The position numbers and the translations under genes were made by a program. The notes under the pieces are model-generated. The model was not told the origin of the DNA. It did not search any database and saw nothing but the letters and a program-made list of their open reading frames with translations. Of a DNA stretch of 64,000 bases, positions 1 through 8,242 are shown one piece after another (position 1 is the stretch's first letter; each line of letters begins with the position of its first letter). The stretch is from the NCBI RefSeq assembly GCF_001420695.1, contig NZ_LJJB01000010.1, positions 536,140 through 600,139 on the forward strand. The letters are read 5' to 3'. Source of the DNA: Brevibacillus choshinensis. GTDB taxonomy: Bacteria; Bacillota; Bacilli; Brevibacillales; Brevibacillaceae.

Positions 1-493
1 CGACGGTGAGGACGATTGCGGAGTATCCTGCGGCTTCCGCCCGGCGAAGCAAGCTGGCTGTCACATCAGGGTCGTTTGGCCAGAACAACTGAAACCAGCG
101 AGGTGCGTTTCCCATTACTGCTGCCACCTCTTCCAGCGGGCGGGAGGAGACGGTACTGAGAATAAACGGCACCCCCAGCGCTGCAGCCGCCCGTGCCGAA
201 GCCAGTTCGCCCAGGGGATGGGCAATACCTTGAATGCTGATGGGCGCAAGCATTACAGGGGCAGGATATGTCTTGCCGAACAAGGTCACCCGTGCATCAC
301 GTTTCGATACGTTCCGAAGCACTTGAGGCTGCAATCTCCAGCTTCGAAATGCTTCCCTGTTCACACGGATGGTATCCTCATACCCTGCTCCGCCGTCGAT
401 GTAGTCGAATGGACCTTTTGCCAAAACACTTCTTGCCCTCGATTCCCATTCTGCGTATGAAACGGGAAGCTGTTGTCCTGCAGGTTGGCTCAT
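1..493 (-). CDS. FMN-dependent alpha-hydroxyacid oxidase (lactate 2-monooxygenase type), 3' part cut by window edge
   Basis: Translating the minus strand from 493 gives an open frame of 164 codons that runs off the window. It contains PFDYIDGGAGYED near residue 28, PVMLAPISIQGIAHPLGE and a following ASARAAAALGVPFILSTVSS segment, which are typical of the N-terminal half of FMN-dependent 2-hydroxyacid dehydrogenases/oxidases. Such enzymes oxidise lactate or related 2-hydroxyacids in the cytoplasm. The ATG at 493 is preceded by GGGAAGGGTG. The catalytic His/Arg of the C-terminal half lie outside the window, so oxidase, monooxygenase and dehydrogenase cannot be told apart. It follows the cytochrome c gene by 74 bp in the same direction and may be co-transcribed with it. 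Confidence 0.85.
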   Translation of the reverse strand, partial: MSQPAGQQLPVSYAEWESRARSVLAKGPFDYIDGGAGYEDTIRVNREAFRSWRLQPQVLRNVSKRDARVTLFGKTYPAPVMLAPISIQGIAHPLGELASARAAAALGVPFILSTVSSRPLEEVAAVMGNAPRWFQLFWPNDPDVTASLLRRAEAAGYSAIVLTV

Positions 494-567
494 CTTTTTT
501 ACACCCTTCCCAGGCGGCTGCCGCCTATATTCCTCAGAATATGTGCAATGCCAGTCGAAGGGTTCCC

Positions 568-867
568 TTACTTTTTCTCAGACAGCCATTGGGCGAGCTT
601 TTCAATGGTTCCTGCATCCAATTGATTGCCGAATGCCGGCATGAGCATCCCGCCATGCTGGATTTGCTGGGCGATCTGCGCTTTCGACTTACGGGAACCG
701 ACATGCAAAAGTTCTGGGCCGAAGCCTCCCTCCAAAGCTTGTCCATGACAAATCATGCAGTTGTTTCGGAAGACTTGTTCCGCTATGGCAGAACCTCCGA
801 TTTCTTGCGGCGCAAACGGCAACATCATGGTAAACAGTAAAGAAAAAATGGGCAGAACGGAGCTCAA
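568..867 (-). CDS. small c-type cytochrome with TTG start
   Basis: A 99-residue protein. An N-terminal hydrophobic segment (residues 4-20) would act as signal peptide or anchor. It is followed by the heme-binding motif CMICHG at about residue 37 and a C-terminal MPAFGNQLD segment whose Met is the likely second axial ligand. Size and layout match the small membrane-attached or secreted cytochromes c of Bacilli (cytochrome c550/c551 type), which carry electrons outside the membrane. There is no lipobox cysteine. The start is a TTG at 867 with GGGAGGAAG eight bases upstream; no ATG in frame fits better. It lies between a terminator and the 2-hydroxyacid oxidase gene, which could be an electron donor, though this is inference only. 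Confidence 0.8.
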   Translation of the reverse strand: MSSVLPIFSLLFTMMLPFAPQEIGGSAIAEQVFRNNCMICHGQALEGGFGPELLHVGSRKSKAQIAQQIQHGGMLMPAFGNQLDAGTIEKLAQWLSEKK

Positions 868-993
868 GGCAGCTTCCTCCCTGTTTGTGAATAAGCAAAG
901 GATTGTTCGGAATACCTTCAGGTAAAAATCTGATGCTAGTGTTTCGTTGCAAAAGGTTTTCCATTACAGGGAAATGAAGGGTAAAGAATGGAA

Positions 994-1024
994 TGAAAAA
1001 CCGGCGTTGCTTGTGAACGCCGGC
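994..1024 (-). terminator. intrinsic terminator of the glutamine synthetase-like operon
   Basis: On the minus strand an eight-pair GC-rich stem (CCGGCGTT / AACGCCGG, loop CACAAGC) is followed by TTTTTCATT, 23 bases after the stop codon of the ligase gene. Confidence 0.85.
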
Positions 1025-1046
1025 TAGAATCTTCGTAATGGCTAGG

Positions 1047-2393
1047 TCAAAACAGATTCGCAAACAATTTGCGCTCCCAGTCACTTACGTAGCGATTGAA
1101 TTTATCTGATTCTGTCCGCTTGATATTGATGAACTCTTCCCAAATAGATCGACCGATCGTTTCTGCCAGAATCGTGTCTTCTGCCAAATAACCGATCGCT
1201 TCCGGGAGAGAACGAGGTACCCAGCTGATTCCCCGCTCTTTCAATTCGGCATTGCTCATTTTGCTTACGTCCGTCGTAGCTGGCTCACCTGGCTCGATTC
1301 GGCTCTGGATTCCATGCAGCCCTGCAGCCACCAGGCACGCGGCCAACAAGTACGGATTACACGTGCCGTCCGCTCCCCGAAATTCAAAGCGTCTCGCTCG
1401 GCGCTTTTCTGGAATGCGCACGAGTACTGACCGATTACCTGAGCCGTAGCAAACATGGGCAGGAGCCCAAGTACCTGGCTGCATTCGCTTGTAGGAATTG
1501 ACGCTCGGCGCTCCGATCGCAATCAGGGAAGGTGCATGCTTGAGCAGTCCGCCAATAAAGTGATAGGCCTTCTCTGACATATCCAATCCCCGCTGGTCAG
1601 AAGGATCTTCGAACAAGTTCTCCCCTGATTCGTCAAAGAGGCTGATATGCACATGCAGGCCGCTACCCGCCAGATGCTGAAACGGTTTGGGCATCAATGT
1701 ACCGATCATCCCTTTGTCTTTCGCAATTTGTTTAAACAGGTGCATGAACGTCACCTGATTGTCCGTTGCCTGCAGGGCTGGCGTGTACTTCAAGTTGATT
1801 TCCAATTGACCAGGGCCGTATTCACTGGAGATTTGCTCGGTTTCCACACCCATTTTCTCCAACGAGAGGACAAAATCCTGAACAAAATCCTCCTGCACAT
1901 CCACACCGACCGTCGAGAAGCAATGGCTGTTGTCCGCCGTCTGGATCTTGTCGTCTACTTCACGAAGCAAATACGCTTCCTGTTCAAATGCCATAAACAT
2001 CTTCCCGCCAAGCTTTGACTCTACCTCGGACAAAAGTCGCTTGAGCGCATTGCGCGGGCACCCTGCCCATGGATCTCCATTGGCATCGACGAGATCACAT
2101 AGCATCCGAGCCGTACTTTTCCGATACGGTAGGATGGCAAACGTCGCTGGATCAGGAATCGCGAAAAAATCCCCATCGTTCGCGCCATACGTTGGATTCG
2201 GAATGTACTCGTCAAAGCAGTCGAAGCTCATAATCGCTGTACTGAAATTGACTCCTTTGTCCATGGCACTGGCGAGCTGGGCCGGACGAACAGTCCTTCC
2301 ACGTGTCACCCCTGCATAATCAAGAAATTCAATCCGAATGAATTCGATTTGTTCTTTTTCTACAATTCCCAACACTTCTTCTTTTGTTAGCAT
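1047..2393 (-). CDS. glutamine synthetase-like ligase (type I GS family, probable gamma-glutamyl-amine synthetase)
   Basis: 448 residues with the full type I GS layout: N-terminal beta-grasp domain, metal ligands in FEQEAY (about 137) and GPGQLEI (about 193), the GSGLHVHISL motif (about 243), the VNSYKRMQPG segment and FRGADGTCNPY. The canonical Asn before GSG is Ala here. This type of GS is common in amine catabolism, where it gamma-glutamylates an amine (PuuA-like), rather than in ammonia assimilation. Its place beside a permease, two amidohydrolases and an aminotransferase supports a catabolic role, but the substrate is not shown. The start at 2393 is chosen because AAGGAGAG lies just upstream. 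The start overlaps the stop of the M20 gene by 7 bp, which suggests coupled translation. Last gene of the sigma-54 operon. Confidence 0.85.
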   Translation of the reverse strand: MLTKEEVLGIVEKEQIEFIRIEFLDYAGVTRGRTVRPAQLASAMDKGVNFSTAIMSFDCFDEYIPNPTYGANDGDFFAIPDPATFAILPYRKSTARMLCDLVDANGDPWAGCPRNALKRLLSEVESKLGGKMFMAFEQEAYLLREVDDKIQTADNSHCFSTVGVDVQEDFVQDFVLSLEKMGVETEQISSEYGPGQLEINLKYTPALQATDNQVTFMHLFKQIAKDKGMIGTLMPKPFQHLAGSGLHVHISLFDESGENLFEDPSDQRGLDMSEKAYHFIGGLLKHAPSLIAIGAPSVNSYKRMQPGTWAPAHVCYGSGNRSVLVRIPEKRRARRFEFRGADGTCNPYLLAACLVAAGLHGIQSRIEPGEPATTDVSKMSNAELKERGISWVPRSLPEAIGYLAEDTILAETIGRSIWEEFINIKRTESDKFNRYVSDWERKLFANLF

Positions 2394-3592
2394 GTCTCTT
2401 TCTCTCCTTTTTCCAACCATGTGAGAACCGTATGGGTACATACTTGTACGCCAATCGGAATAATGTCCTGATCAAATTGAAATTGCGGATGGTGCAAATC
2501 GTACACAGGTTGATCCGCTTGCTGAATGCCCAGTCGGAAATACGTGCTCGGGACCTGTTCGGCAAAGGCTCCGAAATCATCTGCCCCCATCGACGGCTCA
2601 GGCAAGACGTAGACAGCTGATTCCCCCAAAAGCTCTGCTGCACACTGTTTGACGCAATCGGTCAGCATTGGATCATTGATGACAGGGGGAAAGCCTTCGT
2701 TGTAGGTGATCTTAACCGTCGCTCCATACGCTTCCACGATTCCTTTCACGAGCGAGATAAACTGCTGCCGCAATTTGTTTCTCGTCTCACGTGACACCGT
2801 CCTCGTCGTTCCTTCCATGATCACCCGATCTGCAACAATGTTGCTCGCCGTCCCACCCTGAATCTTACCGACGTGTACGACTACAGGGTCAACGGGGTTG
2901 GTTCCCTTCGTCACGAGAAGAGAGAGCGCCTGGAGAATCTGACTGCTGATCGCAATCGCATCGACCGCATGCTGTGGTCGCGCGCTGTGGCCACCCTTGC
3001 CTTCGATCGCGATCCGAAAATCGTCACACGAGGCAGTGATTGCTCCATTCCTCACCCCTACGGAACCAAACGGCAAATGTGGCCACAAGTGCAGAGCTAG
3101 CATGCCATCCACGCGAGGATTGTCCAGGACACCTTCTTCGATCATCTGCTGCGCCGCTCCATCCGCTTCTTCACCCGGCTGGAAAATGCAGCGCACACGC
3201 CCTTTCCACTTGCCTTTCATTTGAAACAGCTGATAGACCGTCCCAAGCAAAATAGTGGTATGCCCATCATGTCCACAAGCGTGCATGACACCTGGTTGTT
3301 TAGATGCAAAGGACAGCTTTGTTTTTTCTTCAATGGGCAGGGCGTCAATATCGGCTCGAACCCCTATGTGGCGCCCCTCTCCCTCTTCACCGATCAAGTC
3401 GACGACGACCCCTGTCTCCCCAAAGCGACGATGCGGGATGCCCCACTTTTCTAGCCAGGACATGATATACGAGCACGTCTGATACTCCTGAAAGGACAGC
3501 TCTGGATTTTGGTGGAGGTGACTCCTGATTTCGTAGAGCTGCTGCGAGAGCTCCTCGCCGGGCATCAGTTTGTCGTGAATGGAACTTTTCAT
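2387..3592 (-). CDS. M20-family metal-dependent amidohydrolase
   Basis: 401 residues of the M20 aminoacylase/amidohydrolase family (hippurate hydrolase, N-acyl-amino-acid amidohydrolase). Visible motifs are HQNPELSFQE, GVRADIDALPI, MHACGHDGHT (metal ligands), QPGEEADGA (catalytic Glu) and GKGGHSARPQ in the dimerisation lid domain. It should hydrolyse an N-acyl or gamma-glutamyl amide in the cytoplasm, since no signal peptide is present. Together with the GS-like ligase it could release product from a gamma-glutamylated or acylated intermediate, which is inference. AAGGGATC precedes the ATG. It lies 30 bp after the permease gene. Confidence 0.88.
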   Translation of the reverse strand: MKSSIHDKLMPGEELSQQLYEIRSHLHQNPELSFQEYQTCSYIMSWLEKWGIPHRRFGETGVVVDLIGEEGEGRHIGVRADIDALPIEEKTKLSFASKQPGVMHACGHDGHTTILLGTVYQLFQMKGKWKGRVRCIFQPGEEADGAAQQMIEEGVLDNPRVDGMLALHLWPHLPFGSVGVRNGAITASCDDFRIAIEGKGGHSARPQHAVDAIAISSQILQALSLLVTKGTNPVDPVVVHVGKIQGGTASNIVADRVIMEGTTRTVSRETRNKLRQQFISLVKGIVEAYGATVKITYNEGFPPVINDPMLTDCVKQCAAELLGESAVYVLPEPSMGADDFGAFAEQVPSTYFRLGIQQADQPVYDLHHPQFQFDQDIIPIGVQVCTHTVLTWLEKGEKETC

Positions 3593-3622
3593 GAATGATC
3601 CCTTCCTATCTGATTACCATGG

Positions 3623-4969
3623 CTACTGACTGAGAGTAGATTGGCTTTTCTTTTGGAACAGCTTGAATACAAAGAACAGAGCTCCCATCCAAATGGCGCC
3701 GCGAACCAGCGTCATCGGGGAACCGACGAACGAGCCGTAACAGACAATGCCGATTCCAATAAAGCCCAAGATCGGAAAGAGAGGATACAAAGGCTGTTTC
3801 CATGGCAGTTGCTGGATCTCATCTGGGTACTTTTTGCGGTAGAGAATGGAAGCAATCAAAGCGAGCGTCCAGGAAACCATCCAGGCAAGAACCAACTGAT
3901 TGGACAGCTCTACATAGAGGAAATCGGGATTCAAGGAACCCAGAATCACGAGAGCTACGGAGCAAGCCCACACAAACAGGATGCCGTACACAGGTGTTTT
4001 CGTTTTGGGATGGAGGTAACCGAAAAACGCTGGCAAGAACCCTTCACGCGCTTGGGCAAAAAAGATACGCGAGGCTGCATACAATGTCCCCATCAAAATG
4101 CAAGTCGCAGCAGCAATCCAGGCGACGGCATTCATGACAAAGGCTCCAGCAAAGCCAAACACTTGCCCAGCCGCAACCGTAAACGGCGAGCTGTCCATTG
4201 TGATCTGATCCCAAGGAATCAGCCCTTGCAGAACAGCTTGTGCTGCCGTGTAGAGAAGCAGGAATGTAATTCCAGACCAGATCAGCGCTTTTGGCAAATC
4301 TTTCGGGTCCTTACATTCTCCCCCGGCTGTTGCCAGCGTCACCGCACCCAAGTAAGCGTATGTGCCGAGCGGAATAGCCGACCAGAAGCCGTCCGATCCG
4401 TGCGGGAGAAACGGAGTGAAATTAGCGAGATTCATATCTTTTAAACCAATGAGAGAGAAGATAGCAATAACGGCCGTCATAATGATCACGAGTAATAATT
4501 GCGTTGTTGCAGCAATTTCTGTCCCCAACACGTTTAGTACAGCAAACACCGTAATAAAGAAAACGGCGAAAATGACTGACCAGTACTCACCCTGTAGCTG
4601 TGGGAAGAACCACATCGTTATTTTTCCTAGCGCCAACCCGACGCTACCACCTGCAATGACCCATCCGAGCGCAAACGTTACTCCGGATAAAAAGCCCCAC
4701 CAGCGCCCCATCATCCGCTCTACCCAACGGGACATGGCTCCGGCATTAGGCATCCCGACCGCCAGCTCCCCGAGCGCGATCATCAGAAAAAATTGTGAGA
4801 GACCTGCGACAAAGTATGCGAGAATGGCTCCTGGTCCTGCCATCGCGATCCCTTGTCCCATGAGCAGGAAGACACCGTCACCGACGACGGCTCCTACCCC
4901 CAATGCCCAAATGTGCCAATACCCAAGCTTTCGCTCCGGTGCAAGCTCCAACACTCGCTGTTCCATCAT
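3623..4969 (-). CDS. APC-superfamily amino acid/amine permease
   Basis: 448 residues with about 12 hydrophobic segments. The N-terminal GVGAVVGDGVFLLMGQG matches the glycine-rich first helix of APC transporters, followed by AGPGAILAYFVAG and a conserved TAGGECKDPKDLPKAL loop. It is an inner-membrane uptake carrier for an amino acid or amine. It sits second in the sigma-54 operon, 12 bp after the amidohydrolase and 30 bp before the M20 gene, and so probably imports the compound these enzymes act on. GGGGGTG precedes tandem ATG codons at 4969 and 4966; either could serve as start. The substrate cannot be read from sequence. Confidence 0.85.
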   Translation of the reverse strand: MMEQRVLELAPERKLGYWHIWALGVGAVVGDGVFLLMGQGIAMAGPGAILAYFVAGLSQFFLMIALGELAVGMPNAGAMSRWVERMMGRWWGFLSGVTFALGWVIAGGSVGLALGKITMWFFPQLQGEYWSVIFAVFFITVFAVLNVLGTEIAATTQLLLVIIMTAVIAIFSLIGLKDMNLANFTPFLPHGSDGFWSAIPLGTYAYLGAVTLATAGGECKDPKDLPKALIWSGITFLLLYTAAQAVLQGLIPWDQITMDSSPFTVAAGQVFGFAGAFVMNAVAWIAAATCILMGTLYAASRIFFAQAREGFLPAFFGYLHPKTKTPVYGILFVWACSVALVILGSLNPDFLYVELSNQLVLAWMVSWTLALIASILYRKKYPDEIQQLPWKQPLYPLFPILGFIGIGIVCYGSFVGSPMTLVRGAIWMGALFFVFKLFQKKSQSTLSQ

Positions 4970-4981
4970 GGCACCCCCAAA

Positions 4982-6133
4982 TTATTTGATATAAATACTC
5001 TCAAAGTTGCGGTACAACACCATTTCTCCGATGTATTGCGCAGTCTCGGCGTCCACGTAGTCAGACTCCACCCACGACTGCAGCACTTGTTCAAAGCACT
5101 CCTTGAACAGATGTACACCCAGCCAGTTCATTTCTGGAACGGTAAAGGCATCGGAGCCGTACATCACCTTGTCAAACGGTGCAAATTCAAAGACTTGTGA
5201 GAGAATCCGTTTGACTCCGTGACCAACAAAAGGATTTTGCAAGGATATGTCCATGTAGACGTTTGGCAAAATGCTAACGATGAAAGCCGCTTCTTCCACC
5301 CACGGATAGCCACCATGAACGAGATGGACCTTTGTTTCTGCGTAAGCCTGGGTGCGCAGCATGGGGAGGAGAAAGCTCGGACTCGCCTTGGGCAGGACAA
5401 CATCCCCATCCCCTACGCCTGTATGGATGTGCATGACCTTGTCTGCCGCTGTGCATTCTTCCATAGCGATGTGCAAGCAGTAATCGCGCAAGGCTTTTGC
5501 TTCCGCACGTTCATTTGCCAGGAATTCCTCCCATTGTGCTGCAGCGGCCTGTTCATTCTTGTCTAGCACTTCTAATCCGCTGCGATAGGCGATGATCGAT
5601 TTTAATCCGACGACATCCGGACGTTGCAAAGCGTTTCGCAAATCTGCGCGATACAACTCGACGAACTCCCCGAAGCTGGCACACTCTTTTCGCAAGCGCA
5701 CCATCACGGGCTCAATTCGGTGAATCTCCCAGATCCTCGCTCCACACAGGTCGGCGTACGCTTGCTTTTTCAGCATCGGCATGGGATACCCAAAGTCCGC
5801 GATGACACCCGTGAGCTTTGCATCCGCGAATAGTTCTCTCGTATACGCCTGGAAGTTTCCCGCTCGCTCATTTCGTTGTTTCACGACTTCTGCAAGCGTT
5901 GGTTCACAGCCAAAGTAACGCGCCATTCGCCTGATTAGAATCTGCATCCACATGATCGAACCCGGGTAAGGCTGATGCGGGGATGAGACTTGGCCTTTGT
6001 GCATTTGCTCAGGTAGTACGGATAAGGACAGCTTGCGAATAAACGCCTCGGTCGTATAAGGTTGTTCGTTCGCTACGTACGGATGGGCATGGACGTCTAC
6101 CGCTTGTATATCTCGCAATGATATTTCTGTCAT
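4982..6133 (-). CDS. amidohydrolase resembling the N-terminal half of fungal FluG
   Basis: 383 residues of the amidohydrolase-2/TIM-barrel family. The metal-binding VDVHAHPYV lies near the N-terminus, HIHTGVGDGD near residue 240, LVHGGYPW near 280, and MYGSDAFTVPE holds the C-terminal catalytic Asp. In fungi this domain is fused to a type I GS domain in FluG; here a separate GS-like gene closes the same operon. A hydrolytic role on an amide or cyclic ureide in the cytoplasm is inferred. The start at 6133 has AGGGGGTC upstream; an in-frame ATG 33 bases earlier has no such site. First gene of the operon, about 36 bp from the sigma-54 promoter. Confidence 0.8.
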   Translation of the reverse strand: MTEISLRDIQAVDVHAHPYVANEQPYTTEAFIRKLSLSVLPEQMHKGQVSSPHQPYPGSIMWMQILIRRMARYFGCEPTLAEVVKQRNERAGNFQAYTRELFADAKLTGVIADFGYPMPMLKKQAYADLCGARIWEIHRIEPVMVRLRKECASFGEFVELYRADLRNALQRPDVVGLKSIIAYRSGLEVLDKNEQAAAAQWEEFLANERAEAKALRDYCLHIAMEECTAADKVMHIHTGVGDGDVVLPKASPSFLLPMLRTQAYAETKVHLVHGGYPWVEEAAFIVSILPNVYMDISLQNPFVGHGVKRILSQVFEFAPFDKVMYGSDAFTVPEMNWLGVHLFKECFEQVLQSWVESDYVDAETAQYIGEMVLYRNFESIYIK

Positions 6134-6168
6134 AATGACCCCCTGTATGATGTGATACCGTGTCATTC

Positions 6169-6184
6169 AGCAACATCCGTGCCA
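6169..6184 (-). promoter_or_regulatory. sigma-54 (-24/-12) promoter of the amidohydrolase operon
   Basis: The minus strand reads TGGCACGGATGTTGCT, a perfect match to the sigma-54 consensus TGGCACG-N4-TTGCW. Transcription should start near 6158, about 25 bases before the ATG at 6133. The adjacent divergent gene encodes a sigma-54 activator. Confidence 0.9.
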
Positions 6185-6275
6185 ACCGCTCCAAAACCGA
6201 AAAAGACGCATGAATATTCGCTCTTTTATACAATCCTCCTAACAGAAAGCGAAAAAAAGTCTCCAATCGCCCATT

Positions 6276-6289
6276 ATCTTTCGAAAGAT
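6276..6289. promoter_or_regulatory. upstream activator palindrome 1
   Basis: ATCTTTCGAAAGAT is a perfect 14-bp palindrome about 125 bp upstream of the predicted sigma-54 start, a usual place for an enhancer-binding protein site. Confidence 0.6.
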
Positions 6290-6327
6290 TTTTTTCATTC
6301 GAAATTTTCATTCTTTATTCCAATTAT

Positions 6328-6341
6328 ACCTTTCAAAAGAT
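6328..6341. promoter_or_regulatory. upstream activator palindrome 2
   Basis: ACCTTTCAAAAGAT matches site 1 at 12 of 14 positions. The two centres are 52 bp apart, close to five helical turns, so two dimers would sit on the same DNA face. Site 2 also covers the possible -35 (TTTCAA, 6331-6336; -10 TATAGT, 6355-6360) of the divergent activator gene, which would allow autorepression. The rest of the 6134-6454 gap shows no gene. Confidence 0.5.
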
Positions 6342-6454
6342 CTGAATGTTCTGCTATAGTTTACAAAATGAATCTCTTCTACCAAGCTACAGGAAGGAAA
6401 ACGCTCATTTTTTTTCACTAAAAATTTTTCAGTATGTGGAGGCGATCTATACAC

Positions 6455-8242
6455 ATGAACGCTATCTCCAGTCTCCCTTTGCTCGATGTCTGGAACGCCA
6501 GCTTTGACAGCATGGTCATCACCGATGAAAAGGGAGATATTCTCTCCTTAAACAGAGCGGCTACACGACTGTTTTCCAGTAGTCCAAGCAGTTTGATTGG
6601 TATCTCCATCTTTGAACTGATTCCATCCGAAGAGTTCCGCAAGTGCATTCACATGAGCAAAAACATGACCGGGATCGCCATTTCATTTGGTACGCAGCAG
6701 TTGATCGCGAATCTCTCCTGTATCCACACCTCATCGAATCCGCCACTCTTTCTGCTCACCTTTAAGAACATGACACAGACACAGCAATTACAGCACCAGC
6801 TCCAGCAAATGAACGAAGCCAAGGCCATGTACGACTCCATCCTCGACCAATTGGAGGAAGGCGTGGTCAGTATTGATCAGCAAGGAAAAATCATTTTCTA
6901 CAATCGGAAAATGGGCGAGCTCGATACGATGGAACCCGACGCGGTCAGGGATAAGAGGCTAGCGGATGTCTGGTCACTCGACGAAGAAACCAGCACACTC
7001 TTGACTTGCTTGCGAACAGGCCGGGTGCTCAATCACCGGGAAACCCATTTCACGAACAACGGAAAAGCCGTGACTACTCTCTCCCGCACGATGCCACTGT
7101 ATGTGGGAAGCAAAAAAGTAGGGGCGGTAGAAATCTCCAAAGATATTACCGAACAAAAGCATTTGACCGAGACTATCTACCAATTGCAAAAGCAGACTTC
7201 CGCCTCATCCGTCCCACGGGTGCCTACCACAGAGAAAAGCAACACCCGATACCAGTTCGAGACCATCGTCTACTCGAGCAAGGAAATGGGCTACATGATC
7301 GAGCAAGCCCGCAGATCTGCCCGCTCTCGTTCGAATATTCTGATTGCGGGAGAAACCGGGACTGGCAAAGAGCTTATCGCCCAGAGCATTCACAATGAAA
7401 GTCCACGCAAGCACAAGCCCTTTATCGCTCAAAATTGTGCTGCCCTGCCGGAAGCCTTGCTCGAAGGTTTACTATTTGGGACGAGTGTCGGTAGCTTTAC
7501 GGGAGCCATCGATCGGGCCGGTCTTTTTGAGCAAGCACACGGGGGCACGTTGCTCTTGGACGAGATCAACTCGATGAATCCCAACCTCCAAGCCAAGCTC
7601 CTCCGCGTCCTGCAGGAAAGGAAAATCCAACGGCTCGGATCATCCAAGGTACTCGACATCGACGTTCGGGTGATTGCCACGATGAACGAAGATCCGCACG
7701 ACGCCATCGCCAATGAACACCTGCGGGAAGACCTGTATTACCGTCTCGGCGTGGTCAATATTTTCATTCCCCCCTTACGAAAAAGAAGAGAAGACATTCC
7801 CGTTCTCATCGACTCTTTCATTCAAAAACACTCGATAGGATTGGGAGTGGAGGTAGAAGGCGTGGACGATGATGTGTTCCACTTCTTCCTGAATTACAGC
7901 TGGCCAGGCAACGTCCGTCAGCTGGAGCATACGATCGAAGGCTCTCTGAATCTCGTGTATGACGAAACGATGATTTCCTTTGATCACCTCCCCCCTGACT
8001 TCAAACAAAAAATGAACCAACTCGCCGAGCCCACTCTCTCTTCTCAGCCTTCTGTCCATGATTTCCGGGGCAATCTCCCCGAACAAATCGAACATCTCGA
8101 ACGGGTCATGATTGAACAAGCACTACGGGATGCCAAGGGGAACATTACCAAAGCGAGTGAGCAGCTAGGGATACCTCGTCAAAATCTGAACTACAAGCTA
8201 AAAAAATACGATCTCAAAAATGTTAGGGGGATGCTCTCATGA
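6455..8242 (+). CDS. PAS-domain sigma-54-dependent transcriptional activator (RocR/BkdR type)
   Basis: 595 residues: two PAS-like sensory regions (about 10-100 and 125-235), an AAA+ domain with Walker A GETGTGKE (about 300), the sigma-54 contact loop GSFTGA (about 346; usual form GAFTGA), Walker B GGTLLLDEIN and the arginine region YYRLGV, then a C-terminal Fis-type helix-turn-helix (ITKASEQLGIPRQNLNYKLK). It activates sigma-54 RNA polymerase in response to a small molecule bound by the PAS region. The start at 6455 is chosen because TGGAGGCG lies 10 bases upstream; the in-frame ATG at 6434 sits before this site. Its stop overlaps the aminotransferase ATG by 4 bp. The divergent operon with a consensus -24/-12 promoter is the obvious target. 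Confidence 0.92.
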   Translation: MNAISSLPLLDVWNASFDSMVITDEKGDILSLNRAATRLFSSSPSSLIGISIFELIPSEEFRKCIHMSKNMTGIAISFGTQQLIANLSCIHTSSNPPLFLLTFKNMTQTQQLQHQLQQMNEAKAMYDSILDQLEEGVVSIDQQGKIIFYNRKMGELDTMEPDAVRDKRLADVWSLDEETSTLLTCLRTGRVLNHRETHFTNNGKAVTTLSRTMPLYVGSKKVGAVEISKDITEQKHLTETIYQLQKQTSASSVPRVPTTEKSNTRYQFETIVYSSKEMGYMIEQARRSARSRSNILIAGETGTGKELIAQSIHNESPRKHKPFIAQNCAALPEALLEGLLFGTSVGSFTGAIDRAGLFEQAHGGTLLLDEINSMNPNLQAKLLRVLQERKIQRLGSSKVLDIDVRVIATMNEDPHDAIANEHLREDLYYRLGVVNIFIPPLRKRREDIPVLIDSFIQKHSIGLGVEVEGVDDDVFHFFLNYSWPGNVRQLEHTIEGSLNLVYDETMISFDHLPPDFKQKMNQLAEPTLSSQPSVHDFRGNLPEQIEHLERVMIEQALRDAKGNITKASEQLGIPRQNLNYKLKKYDLKNVRGMLS

